DNA from: Methanosarcina sp. UBA289
GTDB taxonomy: Archaea; Halobacteriota; Methanosarcinia; Methanosarcinales; Methanosarcinaceae
Length of the DNA stretch: 64,000 bases
Assembly (NCBI GenBank): GCA_002496565.1
Contig: DAKJ01000017.1
Span: forward strand, 310,182 to 374,181
Direction: 5' to 3'
Shown in pieces: positions 7,840-16,353 of this stretch. A program made the translations under genes and the position numbers. The notes under the pieces were generated by a model. It was given only the letters and a program-made list of their open reading frames with translations, ran no database searches and had not been told where the DNA came from. The stretch's first letter is position 1; each line of letters begins with the position of its first letter.

Positions 7840-8805
7840 TTATTTACCCTGTGCCCTTAAAACCGGTTTTTTCCTGACAACGGCCCTTTTGTTAATAGCT
7901 ATTTTGTCCCGGAAAACTAATTTTTTCAGTGAAACCGAATCATCGAAGCTTATTACAATTGCCGCAGCAAGGATGAAAATACAACCAGTAATCATCCCGC
8001 TGTGAATCGGGCTTCCGAGTACCGTGTAGTCAAAGAATATGCAGGAAACCGGCTCAAGGAGAGTAAGGATACTGCCCGTAATAGCGCTCACGCCTGTTAC
8101 ACCCCTTATATAAAACACTGCCCCGATACCTGTAATCAGTACCCCAAAGAGTATAAGGACTGGAAGGTTTGTGGTAAGCACATCCCGTGGAACGGAAAAG
8201 GCAAAGGGTGAAAGGAAGAACAGGCTGATTGCACTCTGCCAGAAGAGTTGGGTAAGCCCGTTGTATTCATCTCTTAGATAGCGAACTGAGATTATTACGC
8301 CGCTGCTAAAAAGCCCTCCTATAAGTCCGAAAAGCACTCCTTTAAGATAATTACTGCCAAATTCAAGCTGTTCGAAACCTCCTTCCGGCCTTGTTACATA
8401 GAAGACTCCTATCAGGCCAAGGAAAAGAGCAAAAATAGTTTTTCCTGTGTTCTTTTCACCCAGCAGCAGAGGGGCAAGAATAGTCAGATAAATCGGATCC
8501 GTATAAAGCAGCAGAACGGCTGAAGAAGCTCCGAGATAACGAATTGCCGAATAATAAAAAAACATTTGAAAAACATACAATAATCCTAGAAGAAGCAGGT
8601 ACTTCTTCTTTCTTTTTAGAGAGAGTTGGCTTAAATTCCCGGAAATTGCAAGATAAAACAAAACGGCTGTGAGTCCGAAGAATATTCTGTAGAAAATAAT
8701 TGAGCCTATGGACATGTCTTCCAGATGTTGCATGTAGATTCCGACGGTACCGTAAATGATGCAGGCTATTAGCAGTTCAAAATAATGTTTATAAGCTTCA
8801 GTCAT
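7840..8805 (-). CDS. EamA/DMT-family transporter (copy 2)
   Basis: This 321-residue paralogue of the gene at 6712-7584 also has about ten helices in two EamA repeats. Shared blocks include CIIYGTVGIYMQHLEDMSIG at the start, FYYSAIRYLGASSAVLLLYT, and TLLEPVSCIFFDYTVLGSPI. It ends with a basic tail of about 35 residues (KLVFRDKIAINKRAVVRKKP) that copy 1 lacks, probably cytoplasmic. It is upstream of copy 1 on the same strand, 255 bp apart, so they may be cotranscribed. Substrate unknown. Confidence 0.85.
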   Translation of the reverse strand: MTEAYKHYFELLIACIIYGTVGIYMQHLEDMSIGSIIFYRIFFGLTAVLFYLAISGNLSQLSLKRKKKYLLLLGLLYVFQMFFYYSAIRYLGASSAVLLLYTDPIYLTILAPLLLGEKNTGKTIFALFLGLIGVFYVTRPEGGFEQLEFGSNYLKGVLFGLIGGLFSSGVIISVRYLRDEYNGLTQLFWQSAISLFFLSPFAFSVPRDVLTTNLPVLILFGVLITGIGAVFYIRGVTGVSAITGSILTLLEPVSCIFFDYTVLGSPIHSGMITGCIFILAAAIVISFDDSVSLKKLVFRDKIAINKRAVVRKKPVLRAQGK

Positions 8806-8947
8806 AGATTATTTAGAGTGATTAAATGTATATATATTTTTAGTAAGATAACACTTTGTAATATTTATTATACTGTTGAAAACACAGATTTATTTAGAGG
8901 CTCCAAATTCAATTTTGAGATCACAAAAGGTTTTTAGAGTCTCAGAT

Positions 8948-10639
8948 TCAGTTTTGAGATTTTTGTAGGCTGAGTACCACATGCTGCCTGCTTCCTGTCC
9001 TGTAGATAGTAAGCCCCTTTAGCCCCTGTTTCCAGGCATAAATCAAAGTCTGTTTGATATCTTCTTTTACTGCGGAACCAGGCATATTGATAGTTTTCGA
9101 AATTCCAGCGTGGCAATGCCGTTGAAATGCGGCCTGCATATCAATATGAGCCTTCCAGTCAATATCAAGTGCGGACCTGAAAAGCTGCTTTTCTTCTTTG
9201 CTTACAAGTTTCGGATTTTCCATATTCTGCAAGGTACCGTATTTATAGACATGTTCAAGAAGCCAGTTATAGTCAGCTTCCGGCAGTTTCGATTTGAAAT
9301 GTGTTTTAAAAAATGGGTGAACAAGCATAAACTCCCTGCCTACGGTATGGGTCCGCCTGTATACCCAGCTGAAAACAGGTTCAATTCCTGCCGAACAACC
9401 GGCAAGAATGCTGATCGTACCTGTCGGAGCAACTGCGGTTAATGCAGCATTCCTCATAGGAAGTTCCCACATGGAGTCCTCATATTCCGGAAAAGCCCCT
9501 TTTTCCGAAGCAAGCTTTCTTGATTCTCGGATTGAAGCCGAAGTAACTTGCTCCATAACTTTTTCCGCAAGCTTGAAGGCTTCCTGTGAGTCATAGGGCA
9601 ACCCAAGTTTCAGAAGCATATCATGAAAGCCCATTACCCCAAGCCCTAATTTACGGGTCATTTTGGTTGCAGCCTCAATCTCCGGAACAGGATATATATT
9701 TTTATCAATTCCATTGTCAAGAAAGCGGGTAGCTTTTCCGGCTACTTCCCTGAGAAGGTCCCAGTTTATTTTTCCATCCGTAACAAAAAGAGAAAGATTT
9801 ATGCTGCCTAGGTTGCAGGCTTCGAAAGGAAGAAGTGGTTCTTCCCCGCAGGGGTTTGTGGCCGAGATATCACCAAGTGCAGGCGTGAAGTTATCCCTGT
9901 TTATGCGGTCATAAAAAAGAATACCAGGTTCGCCGTTTCTCCAGATCCCATCAAGAATTTCGGAAAATATGCACCCGACCGTCACGCCTGTTTGCCGGTT
10001 CCAAACCTCGCTAACCTTATTGGCTTCAACAAGTTCCATGAAAGCATCAGGAACCATAACCGAGAGATTAAAATTGCTCAACTCTCCTTCTACATGCTTT
10101 GCCCTGATGAAAGAAAGGATATCATTGTGGGAAATCTCAAGGATGCCCATATTGGCACCCCGACGTCTTCCAAACTGTTTTACGACCTCAGTTGCCTGAT
10201 TAAAAAGTTTCATGACAGCTACAGGACCACTCGTTACGTCGTCACCACAGGAGCTGAGAGAACCATCAGAGCATATTTTAGAGAAATTAAAACCTGTACC
10301 TCCTCCGGTTTTCTGAATCAGAGCTGCGGTTTTAATCGAATTGAAGATTTCCTCAACTTTGTCCTCCACAGGAATTACAAAACAGGCTGCAAGCTGTCCA
10401 AATTCGGTGCCCGCATTCATGAGCGTGGGCGAGCTAGGAAGAAAAATCTTTCTTATCATGAGATCTTTGAAATCGACATACTCTTCCTCAGTTACTGCAA
10501 TTGCCTTTGCAACTCTCTCGCAAACGTCCTCCCAATCTTTTTCCTTCTCACGCAGATACCTGACTTTAAGAGTCTCACTTGCCAGAAAATCCAATCCCTC
10601 TTCTGTTTCCCACACAAAAATCTCTTCTCCTGTGAACAT
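8948..10639 (-). CDS. nrdJ: adenosylcobalamin-dependent (class II) ribonucleotide reductase
   Basis: The enzyme reduces ribonucleotides to deoxyribonucleotides using an adenosylcobalamin-derived thiyl radical. Family motifs in the 563 residues are LPSSPTLMNAG with the following CFVIPV cysteine, QKTGGGTGFNFS, the catalytic NPCGEEPLLPFEACNLGSIN, the late cysteine in TISILAGCSAGIEPVF, and GLTIYRTGSR near the end. The protein stops soon after that motif, with no C-terminal CxxC pair such as many class II enzymes use for thioredoxin-linked re-reduction, and no ATP-cone is apparent at the amino end. The ATG at 10639 is directly preceded by TGA; a GTG 30 bases inside has a better AGGAG site, so the start is uncertain. 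It is transcribed alone. Confidence 0.9.
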   Translation of the reverse strand: MFTGEEIFVWETEEGLDFLASETLKVRYLREKEKDWEDVCERVAKAIAVTEEEYVDFKDLMIRKIFLPSSPTLMNAGTEFGQLAACFVIPVEDKVEEIFNSIKTAALIQKTGGGTGFNFSKICSDGSLSSCGDDVTSGPVAVMKLFNQATEVVKQFGRRRGANMGILEISHNDILSFIRAKHVEGELSNFNLSVMVPDAFMELVEANKVSEVWNRQTGVTVGCIFSEILDGIWRNGEPGILFYDRINRDNFTPALGDISATNPCGEEPLLPFEACNLGSINLSLFVTDGKINWDLLREVAGKATRFLDNGIDKNIYPVPEIEAATKMTRKLGLGVMGFHDMLLKLGLPYDSQEAFKLAEKVMEQVTSASIRESRKLASEKGAFPEYEDSMWELPMRNAALTAVAPTGTISILAGCSAGIEPVFSWVYRRTHTVGREFMLVHPFFKTHFKSKLPEADYNWLLEHVYKYGTLQNMENPKLVSKEEKQLFRSALDIDWKAHIDMQAAFQRHCHAGISKTINMPGSAVKEDIKQTLIYAWKQGLKGLTIYRTGSRQHVVLSLQKSQN

Positions 10640-10906
10640 TCAGCAGGCTTCAGTCTCCGATAAAAGAAATTATATTCTTATTAGGCGGGATTTTTTATCA
10701 TTGTATCCGAAAATGTGATCAGAAATGATAATCAGAACTAGTTGTCAGAAAGAAGGATTTAGAAACTACATAGAAGAAATCATCAGATTTAAAGATTAAA
10801 AATAATAAACAAGGATAAAAATGGAAAGTAGAAAAATGAAAAGTAGAAAAATGAAAAAATAAAAGGCAGGAATTATCCTGAAGTTTATCCTGAAGTATAA
10901 GAAATT

Positions 10907-11374
10907 TCAGACCAGTTCAGCTTTTATGATTTTTACTTCGGTTTTCGGGCGGTCTTGGCGGTCAGTTTTCACCTTTCCTATGGAATCCACAACATCCATG
11001 CCATCCACTACTTTTCCAAAGACAGGATGCATCCTATCGAGATAATTATTGTTCACAAGGTTGATAAAGAACTGGCTTCCACCTGTATTCGGGCCTGCGT
11101 TTGCCATGGATAGAGTACCCTTGTCGTTCCGGTTATGGCTCGTGAATTCATCAGGAATCTCGTAGCCTGGTCCACCCATGCCTGTGCCTGTCGGGTCTCC
11201 GCCCTGGATCATAAATTTGTCAATAACCCTGTGGAAAATAACTCCGTCATAGAAGCCCTTCTCCACGAGTTTTGCGAAATTTCCCGCTGTAATCGGCATG
11301 TCTTCAAAAAGCTCGATTGTTATATCACCCATAGTGGTATGGAGAACCACTTTCTTTCCTTTCCATACAGCCAT
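10907..11374 (-). CDS. peptidyl-prolyl cis-trans isomerase, cyclophilin type
   Basis: Cyclophilin catalyses proline isomerisation during protein folding, here in the cytosol since there is no signal peptide. The 155-residue protein is one domain with the active-site blocks FHRVIDKFMIQGGDPTGTG, MANAGPNTGGSQFFI and HPVFGKVVDGMDVV, including the catalytic arginine of FHR and the Gln-Phe-Phe segment. The start is at the ATG at 11374, preceded by AGAGGAAAAGC; an ATG seven codons upstream lacks a site. It is a single-gene unit. Confidence 0.93.
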   Translation of the reverse strand: MAVWKGKKVVLHTTMGDITIELFEDMPITAGNFAKLVEKGFYDGVIFHRVIDKFMIQGGDPTGTGMGGPGYEIPDEFTSHNRNDKGTLSMANAGPNTGGSQFFINLVNNNYLDRMHPVFGKVVDGMDVVDSIGKVKTDRQDRPKTEVKIIKAELV

Positions 11375-11477
11375 TGCTTTTCCTCTGCCAGTCATACAAT
11401 TTTATTTTTATTTTCGCCTGTCTTTTTGTCGGCTTTTCGTGCACTTTATGCTTACCTTACATGTAAATGCTTCGCTA

Positions 11478-11538
11478 CCCGAATTTCGCTTCGGGAGCAC
11501 GAAGCCCTTTTCGCTCACTTCGTTCGCTCAAGAGGGCT
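11478..11538. repeat. two GC-rich stem-loops in an AT-rich spacer
   Basis: CCCGAA-TTTCGC-TTCGGG (11478-11495) is a perfect 6-bp stem. Just after it AGCCCT (11503-11508) pairs with AGGGCT (11533-11538), flanking a loop with CGCTC repeated around CTTCGT. The 500-bp gap 11375-11877 otherwise shows no gene. The element resembles REP-like or terminator hairpins scattered in archaeal chromosomes; similar GC-rich TTCG-containing hairpins occur at 13085 and 48891. Confidence 0.6.
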
Positions 11539-11877
11539 GAATTATAATGAAGATATTTAGCTGAGTCAGGAGAGCAGATTTATGATTATCAAAAACTGAC
11601 TTCCAACGCGATGAAAGGCTCATTTATTTGAGTTCCATTTTGGGCTACGCGTCATACCTTTTAAAAAGGCTTATCACAAACTTTCAAGAAAAGTTTGATC
11701 AAAACCCGAAAGCGAGACGGCAAAAGTCTATTTTTAGAATTAATCAATAATTTATGGACAGGACTAAAATGGATAACATTATACCGTGATGCAAAATTAT
11801 GAAAAAATGAATTTTACTGCGAGAAATGGGTTTATGACTGAAATAATTACGTGAAATTTGAAAATGTATTTTTTACC

Positions 11878-12111
11878 TCACCACAAGCCAATCAATTTTA
11901 GAGAATACAAAAACATAATTCCTGACAGGATATTGAGTGCTACAAGTTGACCTTTCCTTTTCTTCCATCTTTTTACCATGATATGGTTTACCCAGTAAGC
12001 CATCGAAGTAGCCAGCATCCCAACCACGAAAGCAACAAAAACATCAGGGAGCCCAAAAATTTTACTGAGAATAAATCCAATACCTCCAACCACGCACACT
12101 GGACAAACCAT
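11878..12111 (-). CDS. small membrane protein with N-terminal CPVC motif
   Basis: This 77-residue protein begins MVCPVCVVGGIGFILSKIFG, so a CxxC pair (Cys3, Cys6) sits at the mouth of the first transmembrane helix. Helices lie at about 7-20, 24-42 and 55-74, with a basic KRWKKRKG loop between the last two. AGAGGATAGT precedes the ATG. It follows the thioredoxin-like lipoprotein gene by 141 bp on the same strand. A thiol-disulfide relay or electron-transfer role with that thioredoxin is a reasonable guess but is not shown; the CxxC could instead bind metal. Confidence 0.7.
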   Translation of the reverse strand: MVCPVCVVGGIGFILSKIFGLPDVFVAFVVGMLATSMAYWVNHIMVKRWKKRKGQLVALNILSGIMFLYSLKLIGLW

Positions 12112-12252
12112 ACTATCCTCTTGCTCTTTGGTCTTTATCTGAAACTCTGGGATTTATCTTAAACTTTAATTTCCGATTTTTATATTCAGACTTTAAGATT
12201 TTCCGTTTTTTATATTAGGACTTTAAGATTAAGTCTATTAGTCACATGCTTT

Positions 12253-12762
12253 TCATTTGGATTTGTTTTTCTCCTGTTGAATGACGGCAAGATCCAGGAC
12301 TTTTTTAAACATTTCTTCATCAGTATCATTTCGTCCAACAAACCTAGCCTGGGATATATCCGTGCTGACATTCCCATTCTCTTGCATATAGACATATGTT
12401 CCATTTTCAATGCCAACAATCACAAAGGAGTAAGGAATAATTTCTACGTCGAAATAGTATCCAAGTTCAGGACTTTTGTCTACATCTACGGACACAATAG
12501 TTGCTTTTCCTTGATATTTTGCTGCTAGTTCTTTAAGGACGGGCTTTAAAGACCGGCACTCTGGGCACCATCTAGCTCCTATTTTCACAAATACAGGAGT
12601 TTTCTGAAGGGACGTGTTTATCTGCTCCAGTTGGGTTATAACAACAACATTATTATCCGCACTTATTCCAAAGTTTGTGGAATTATTCTGGGAGTTTTCA
12701 TCACATCCAGCCGTAAAGAGTACTGACACAAGCAAGATCAGTAATATAACTGATTTCTTCAT
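12253..12762 (-). CDS. thioredoxin-like lipoprotein
   Basis: The 169-residue protein has a lipoprotein signal: a basic start, a hydrophobic stretch, then lipobox-like FTAGC with Cys20. A short linker leads to a thioredoxin fold with active site WCPEC (65-69), a downstream cis-proline region IIPYSF, and a YVYMQENG segment. It therefore probably acts outside the membrane as a thiol-disulfide oxidoreductase. The GGAAGG site lies just before the ATG. The domain is strikingly like the carboxyl end of the NosD fusion at 29102-30604 (shared EQIN.SL, KP.L.ELAA.Y, YFDV..IP, GIENG.Y.YMQ). The neighbour downstream is the CPVC membrane protein. Confidence 0.88.
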   Translation of the reverse strand: MKKSVILLILLVSVLFTAGCDENSQNNSTNFGISADNNVVVITQLEQINTSLQKTPVFVKIGARWCPECRSLKPVLKELAAKYQGKATIVSVDVDKSPELGYYFDVEIIPYSFVIVGIENGTYVYMQENGNVSTDISQARFVGRNDTDEEMFKKVLDLAVIQQEKNKSK

Positions 12763-13084
12763 GTTAGCCTTCCATTATATTCACTATTATACGATTGATT
12801 CTTGTACGATTGATTCTTAAAATCCGTTGATGTAAATTTATCAGTGACAATTACAATAATTAACTTTTAGAATCATTTTGACGTCTCTGTATATAGAAAA
12901 TAATAAACCTAAATTTATTTTCATAAGAGGCATAAATGTATACAACTAGAGAATAAATAAAAATAGCCGAAGAATTTATCCTTATCATAAAAATTTATGA
13001 AAATTATATAATCTATTAAATTTTGTTGACGTTGTTTTCAGGGTATACCTAATATTGTCTCTATATTGTCTCTAGCTTTTTGTT

Positions 13085-13100
13085 CCTCGCTTCGGTGAGG
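13085..13100. repeat. CCTCGC-TTCG-GTGAGG hairpin in an 815-bp gene-free gap
   Basis: CCTCGC and GTGAGG pair (one G-U) around a TTCG tetraloop, which as RNA is an unusually stable UUCG-type hairpin. Just upstream TATTGTCTCTA is repeated twice (about 13052-13073). The gap 12763-13577 is otherwise AT-rich, with no convincing gene. Confidence 0.5.
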
Positions 13101-13577
13101 ATAGAATATACTTCATTGACATTGTTTAAGGAAATTTCTTGCCTGAGTGTTTATCTTTTATAGACTATAATTTAAAAAATGGGAATTGATGTTGTTTATT
13201 GACCCAGCGCTGAAAGCATCATTTACTGTTCTTTAATCCAATTTGAGTGCATTTATAGTCTTATATAGTCCTCGCTTTTTCTCCATTTGAAAAAGGCTTG
13301 CAATTCCTTACTTTCCTTTATTCCATAGTTTACAGTTCATTTCACTAAAAATACAGCTGCAAAACAGTAATTTCGGGCATAATTCCTCATATTTGTGCAA
13401 ATCTTCCATAGAGCACATTTTTCTTAGTATTTTAGTCCTAAGAATTTTTTGGTAATTTATTCCTCTTCATGAAGGTTCTCTACCTGCTTGAATAATTTAT
13501 ATGAAAGATTACATTTTTATAGACAATTCAGTGTATTTTTATTGGGAAGTAGTTTTACTAAACTGCAAAAAGTAATT

Positions 13578-14135
13578 GTGGGGGAAATTATTACGAAGAA
13601 ACTAGATATTTTTCACCTGAGGATAGCTACAAGCCTTTTGATTGTGCTTTCAACTCTTCTAATTTCATTAGCATTAACTGAGGAGGCAGATGTCAATTTA
13701 GAAGACGAAAAAGATAAAACAGATTTCGCATCAATGTATAATGAAACTGAATTAATTGATCAGGAAATAGGCCTGAACTTCCGGTTTCTTATATCCATGC
13801 TTCAAATGTTTGACCTTAACCTCATAAACGGGACCCTTAACTCTCGTGTCGAGGAATACCCATCTCTGCAGCCTACAATCGAAGGGACAGAGGCAGGCAT
13901 AGCAACAGCGGATTCTATACTCGATGTATTGGAATCGAATCCTGAAAACTTGAGTGAGATGAAAGAGTCCCTGATCTCCTTAAATGAAAATATGGCACAG
14001 CTTAATGCAAGCCTCAAATATCCGGACAGCATGATCGAAGCTGCCAACTCAACCCTTGGAGAGCCTGAGAGCACCACACCTATGATTGTGGATATGTTCA
14101 AAAGCTTAAAATCAATGACAGAAACTCTTGAGTGA
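13578..14135 (+). CDS. predicted membrane-anchored extracytoplasmic protein, unknown function
   Basis: From the GTG at 13578 this reads as a 185-residue protein. It has a short basic start (IITKKLDIFHLR), one hydrophobic helix (IATSLLIVLSTLLISLAL, ~15-32) and then an acidic, largely helical domain with many leucines (SMLQMFDLNLINGTLNSR; SLISLNENMAQLNASLKY). The reading frame opens earlier, at a TTG at 13488, but a TATA-like AATTTATAT at about 13491-13499 lies inside that extension, which argues for the later start. I do not recognise the family. It is isolated on the plus strand. Confidence 0.6.
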   Translation: MGEIITKKLDIFHLRIATSLLIVLSTLLISLALTEEADVNLEDEKDKTDFASMYNETELIDQEIGLNFRFLISMLQMFDLNLINGTLNSRVEEYPSLQPTIEGTEAGIATADSILDVLESNPENLSEMKESLISLNENMAQLNASLKYPDSMIEAANSTLGEPESTTPMIVDMFKSLKSMTETLE

Positions 14136-14466
14136 AAACTTCGACATTAAAATCAGAGGAAATTACTAAACTTGTGGGCCTAGTAAGCAAATTTAGATAA
14201 ATATTCAGATTGATGCTGATTATTTTAAGCCGATATTCCTGTCGGCAGATTAATTTTGTTTTTGGCGATCTGCAAGAAAAACTACAATCTTGAATCTTCT
14301 TGAAAAGAAATACAGTTAAGGTTCAAAATATGGATTTTTATAGTTAAAATACCCAGAAAGGACTGTAACCATATAAAGTACATTAACTCTACAACACAAA
14401 ATAGAAAAATTCAAAAGCTTTCTGAGTAAGGTAAGGAAAATTGCCTTTTCAAGCTTCAGCCGCATG

Positions 14467-15102
14467 TTAATCAATGAACTCTTCTAACGAATCGATAAAT
14501 GACTCTAATTTTCTTCTCACCTCATCCAAATTATGCTTCCCTTCCATGCGCCATATCTCATGGTCCTCAAAATCGTACAATATTGATAGTGGTAACGTAT
14601 TTTCGTCGTATTTGCTTTTTCTTTCCGGGCAATTTCCCACGCTTACAACTTCAACAAACAGCGCATTGTTAAATTTTGGTTCTGTCATCAATAGCTCATG
14701 CATGAAAAAGATTAAGTCCTGGCTGTCCTTGTTGCTGGTGGATTTTATGTTAATCCGATATACCAGTTTGTTGCCATAGTACGAAAACAACAGACGCTGC
14801 AAAACAGTATTTATTGTCTCATCAGGGTGGATTTTCGCTTCATTGAGCCTGTCATGAAGATTCTGCGTGATTCTCACATTTTCCGTAGTATGCGAGAGTT
14901 CCGGAAAACTCCTTTTCCTACCGTTAATGATGAACCAGTAACTACCGTTTTCATGTATAAGCTGGCAGGTGTCATCGTATCGAGCTAGTAATTTTGTAAT
15001 TATCGTACTCTTAGACTCCCACGCACTATCACTATTTCTATCTCTACAAAAGTCGAGGGCTTCGTAGAGTTCAGCACTAACTTTAATGGTCTTTGTTTCC
15101 AC
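14467..15102 (-). CDS. hypothetical protein with ribbon-helix-helix-like amino end
   Basis: The 211-residue soluble protein starts at a GTG preceded by GAGGTACACCC. The first residues (ETKTIKVSAELYEALDFCRD) and a second similar block at about 75-100 (ENVRITQNLHDRLNEAKIH..ETINTVLQRLL) resemble the strand-helix-helix pattern of RHH/CopG DNA-binding proteins, apparently duplicated. The remainder is mixed alpha/beta with no motif I recognise. A TATA-like TTATATATTAA lies near 15131-15141. It lies next to a transposase remnant and an ATPase/nuclease cassette, so it may belong to an accessory island; that link is inference. Confidence 0.6.
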   Translation of the reverse strand: METKTIKVSAELYEALDFCRDRNSDSAWESKSTIITKLLARYDDTCQLIHENGSYWFIINGRKRSFPELSHTTENVRITQNLHDRLNEAKIHPDETINTVLQRLLFSYYGNKLVYRINIKSTSNKDSQDLIFFMHELLMTEPKFNNALFVEVVSVGNCPERKSKYDENTLPLSILYDFEDHEIWRMEGKHNLDEVRRKLESFIDSLEEFID

Positions 15103-15216
15103 GGGTGTACCTCAATCTGGAGCATACATCTGGTTAATATATAAATAACGTTCGCCATGGCACTCAAGGAAAATCCTCTTGTGTGCTGTGGCACTACTTG
15201 CAGGCTTGGTAAGAAA

Positions 15217-15675
15217 ACAAATGGATATGATAATGATTCACCCCAGTTAAACTCCCTGATTAAACAAACCCCCAAATGTTTTTCAATCAGTGAAGTCTAC
15301 ACGGATATGCAATACTCATCTAAACAAAATCTTGAATTGGTAGGTGTTATTGGTGGAACTCTATATATACTCTTTAAAAAGAACGTAACTGTAAAATCCA
15401 GAGGTCCAACCACGTGGTCAAAAATGTATCATTACTTCCAGTTTAATAGAGATGAATTCATGAAGCACTACCACAAGAGAAGCAATATTGAATCTACAAA
15501 TGCAGCCATTAAGAGGAGGTTCGGATAGACTTTGAAGTCTAAGAATCCAGTTGCTCAGGTGAATGAATTATTAGCTAAGATTATAGCGTATAATTTAACT
15601 GTAGTAATCCATGAGATGTATGAAAATGGGATTAATCCAGAGTTCTTAAGTATCAATACAAGTAATATGAATTAA
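15217..15675 (+). pseudogene. 5'-truncated DDE transposase with in-frame TAG
   Basis: The reading frame carries the carboxyl half of an IS4/IS5-type DDE transposase. Visible are DSPQLNSLIKQTPKCFSISE, a YTDMQYSS block where the second catalytic aspartate sits, FQFNRDEFMKHYHKRSNIES with the catalytic glutamate, and after a TAG at 15526-15528 the same frame continues as TLKSKNPVAQVNELLAKIIA to a TAA at 15673-15675. The amino-terminal third with the first catalytic aspartate is absent. The TAG falls where relatives usually have glutamate (FGETLKS), so a nonsense mutation is likeliest. Methanosarcina can read TAG as pyrrolysine, but a truncated element makes that moot. Its TAA directly abuts the stop of the convergent gene at 15676. 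Confidence 0.8.
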
Positions 15676-16353
15676 TTATTTATTTTTTTGTTTTAAACTG
15701 TGATTAAATTTTTGTCTTAAAAGCTTACCAATATCACAACTGTAAAAAGGCTCATATTCACTAACATAATGTACAGGGAACACTTCTATATTTAATTTAC
15801 AATTTCTATATTCTGATGTGTTTATAAAATCATATATGGCTTGTTGATCATGATAGGAGGGCGCGCTTCCTCGCTTACAGCATACACACCCCATCCAAGT
15901 AGTATTTTTAGGATATTTAGAATTGTAATCCGATGAAACTTTATCCTTAAATTTGTTATACGTGTTCATTATTTGCAATAGAGCGTGATCAATATCATTC
16001 TCATCACTTTTTAATTCAGTTAAACACATAATTTCCTCTAAAGTATCGCCTTTACTATAATAGATAAGTAAATCACAAACTTTATTACTTTTTTGAGAAG
16101 AATCTGCCTCTAAATGACTTACTTTCTTATGACGAGTGATTTTTTTACTACATTTATTAGATTCTTGCTCAGTATTATAACAGTAATTACGGAATCCTGG
16201 TTTTAGTACACAATTTTCAGTATGGTTGTCGTCTATTTTAAAGAAAAGAACTTTTTCATCTTTTGAATCGCGCTCAAAATATACTTTTACTTTATTTTCA
16301 TTGTAACAAGTGTCTCCAAGCAAACACGTTGCTATGAGCATATTAAATGGCAT
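15676..16353 (-). CDS. putative PD-(D/E)XK nuclease-like partner of the AAA ATPase
   Basis: The 225-residue protein starts with an ATG directly abutting the TAA of the ATPase gene, so the two are translationally coupled. I do not recognise a named family. The segment VCDLLIYY (Asp94) followed by CLTELKSDEN (Glu113-x-Lys115) and an amphipathic helix with glutamine (DIDHALLQIMNTYNKF) has the order of the D...ExK core of restriction-endonuclease-like nucleases. The protein is rich in cysteine (about 13), with CVCCKRG near residue 155, suggesting a metal site. Taken with the upstream ATPase this looks like the effector of a two-gene defence cassette. Nuclease activity is inferred from motif order only. 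Confidence 0.6.
   Translation of the reverse strand: MPFNMLIATCLLGDTCYNENKVKVYFERDSKDEKVLFFKIDDNHTENCVLKPGFRNYCYNTEQESNKCSKKITRHKKVSHLEADSSQKSNKVCDLLIYYSKGDTLEEIMCLTELKSDENDIDHALLQIMNTYNKFKDKVSSDYNSKYPKNTTWMGCVCCKRGSAPSYHDQQAIYDFINTSEYRNCKLNIEVFPVHYVSEYEPFYSCDIGKLLRQKFNHSLKQKNK

Noticed and set aside
13488..13577. Amino-terminal extension of the 13.6-kb protein from a TTG
   Set aside because: It overlaps a TATA-like box and would place a hydrophobic leader away from the true amino end.
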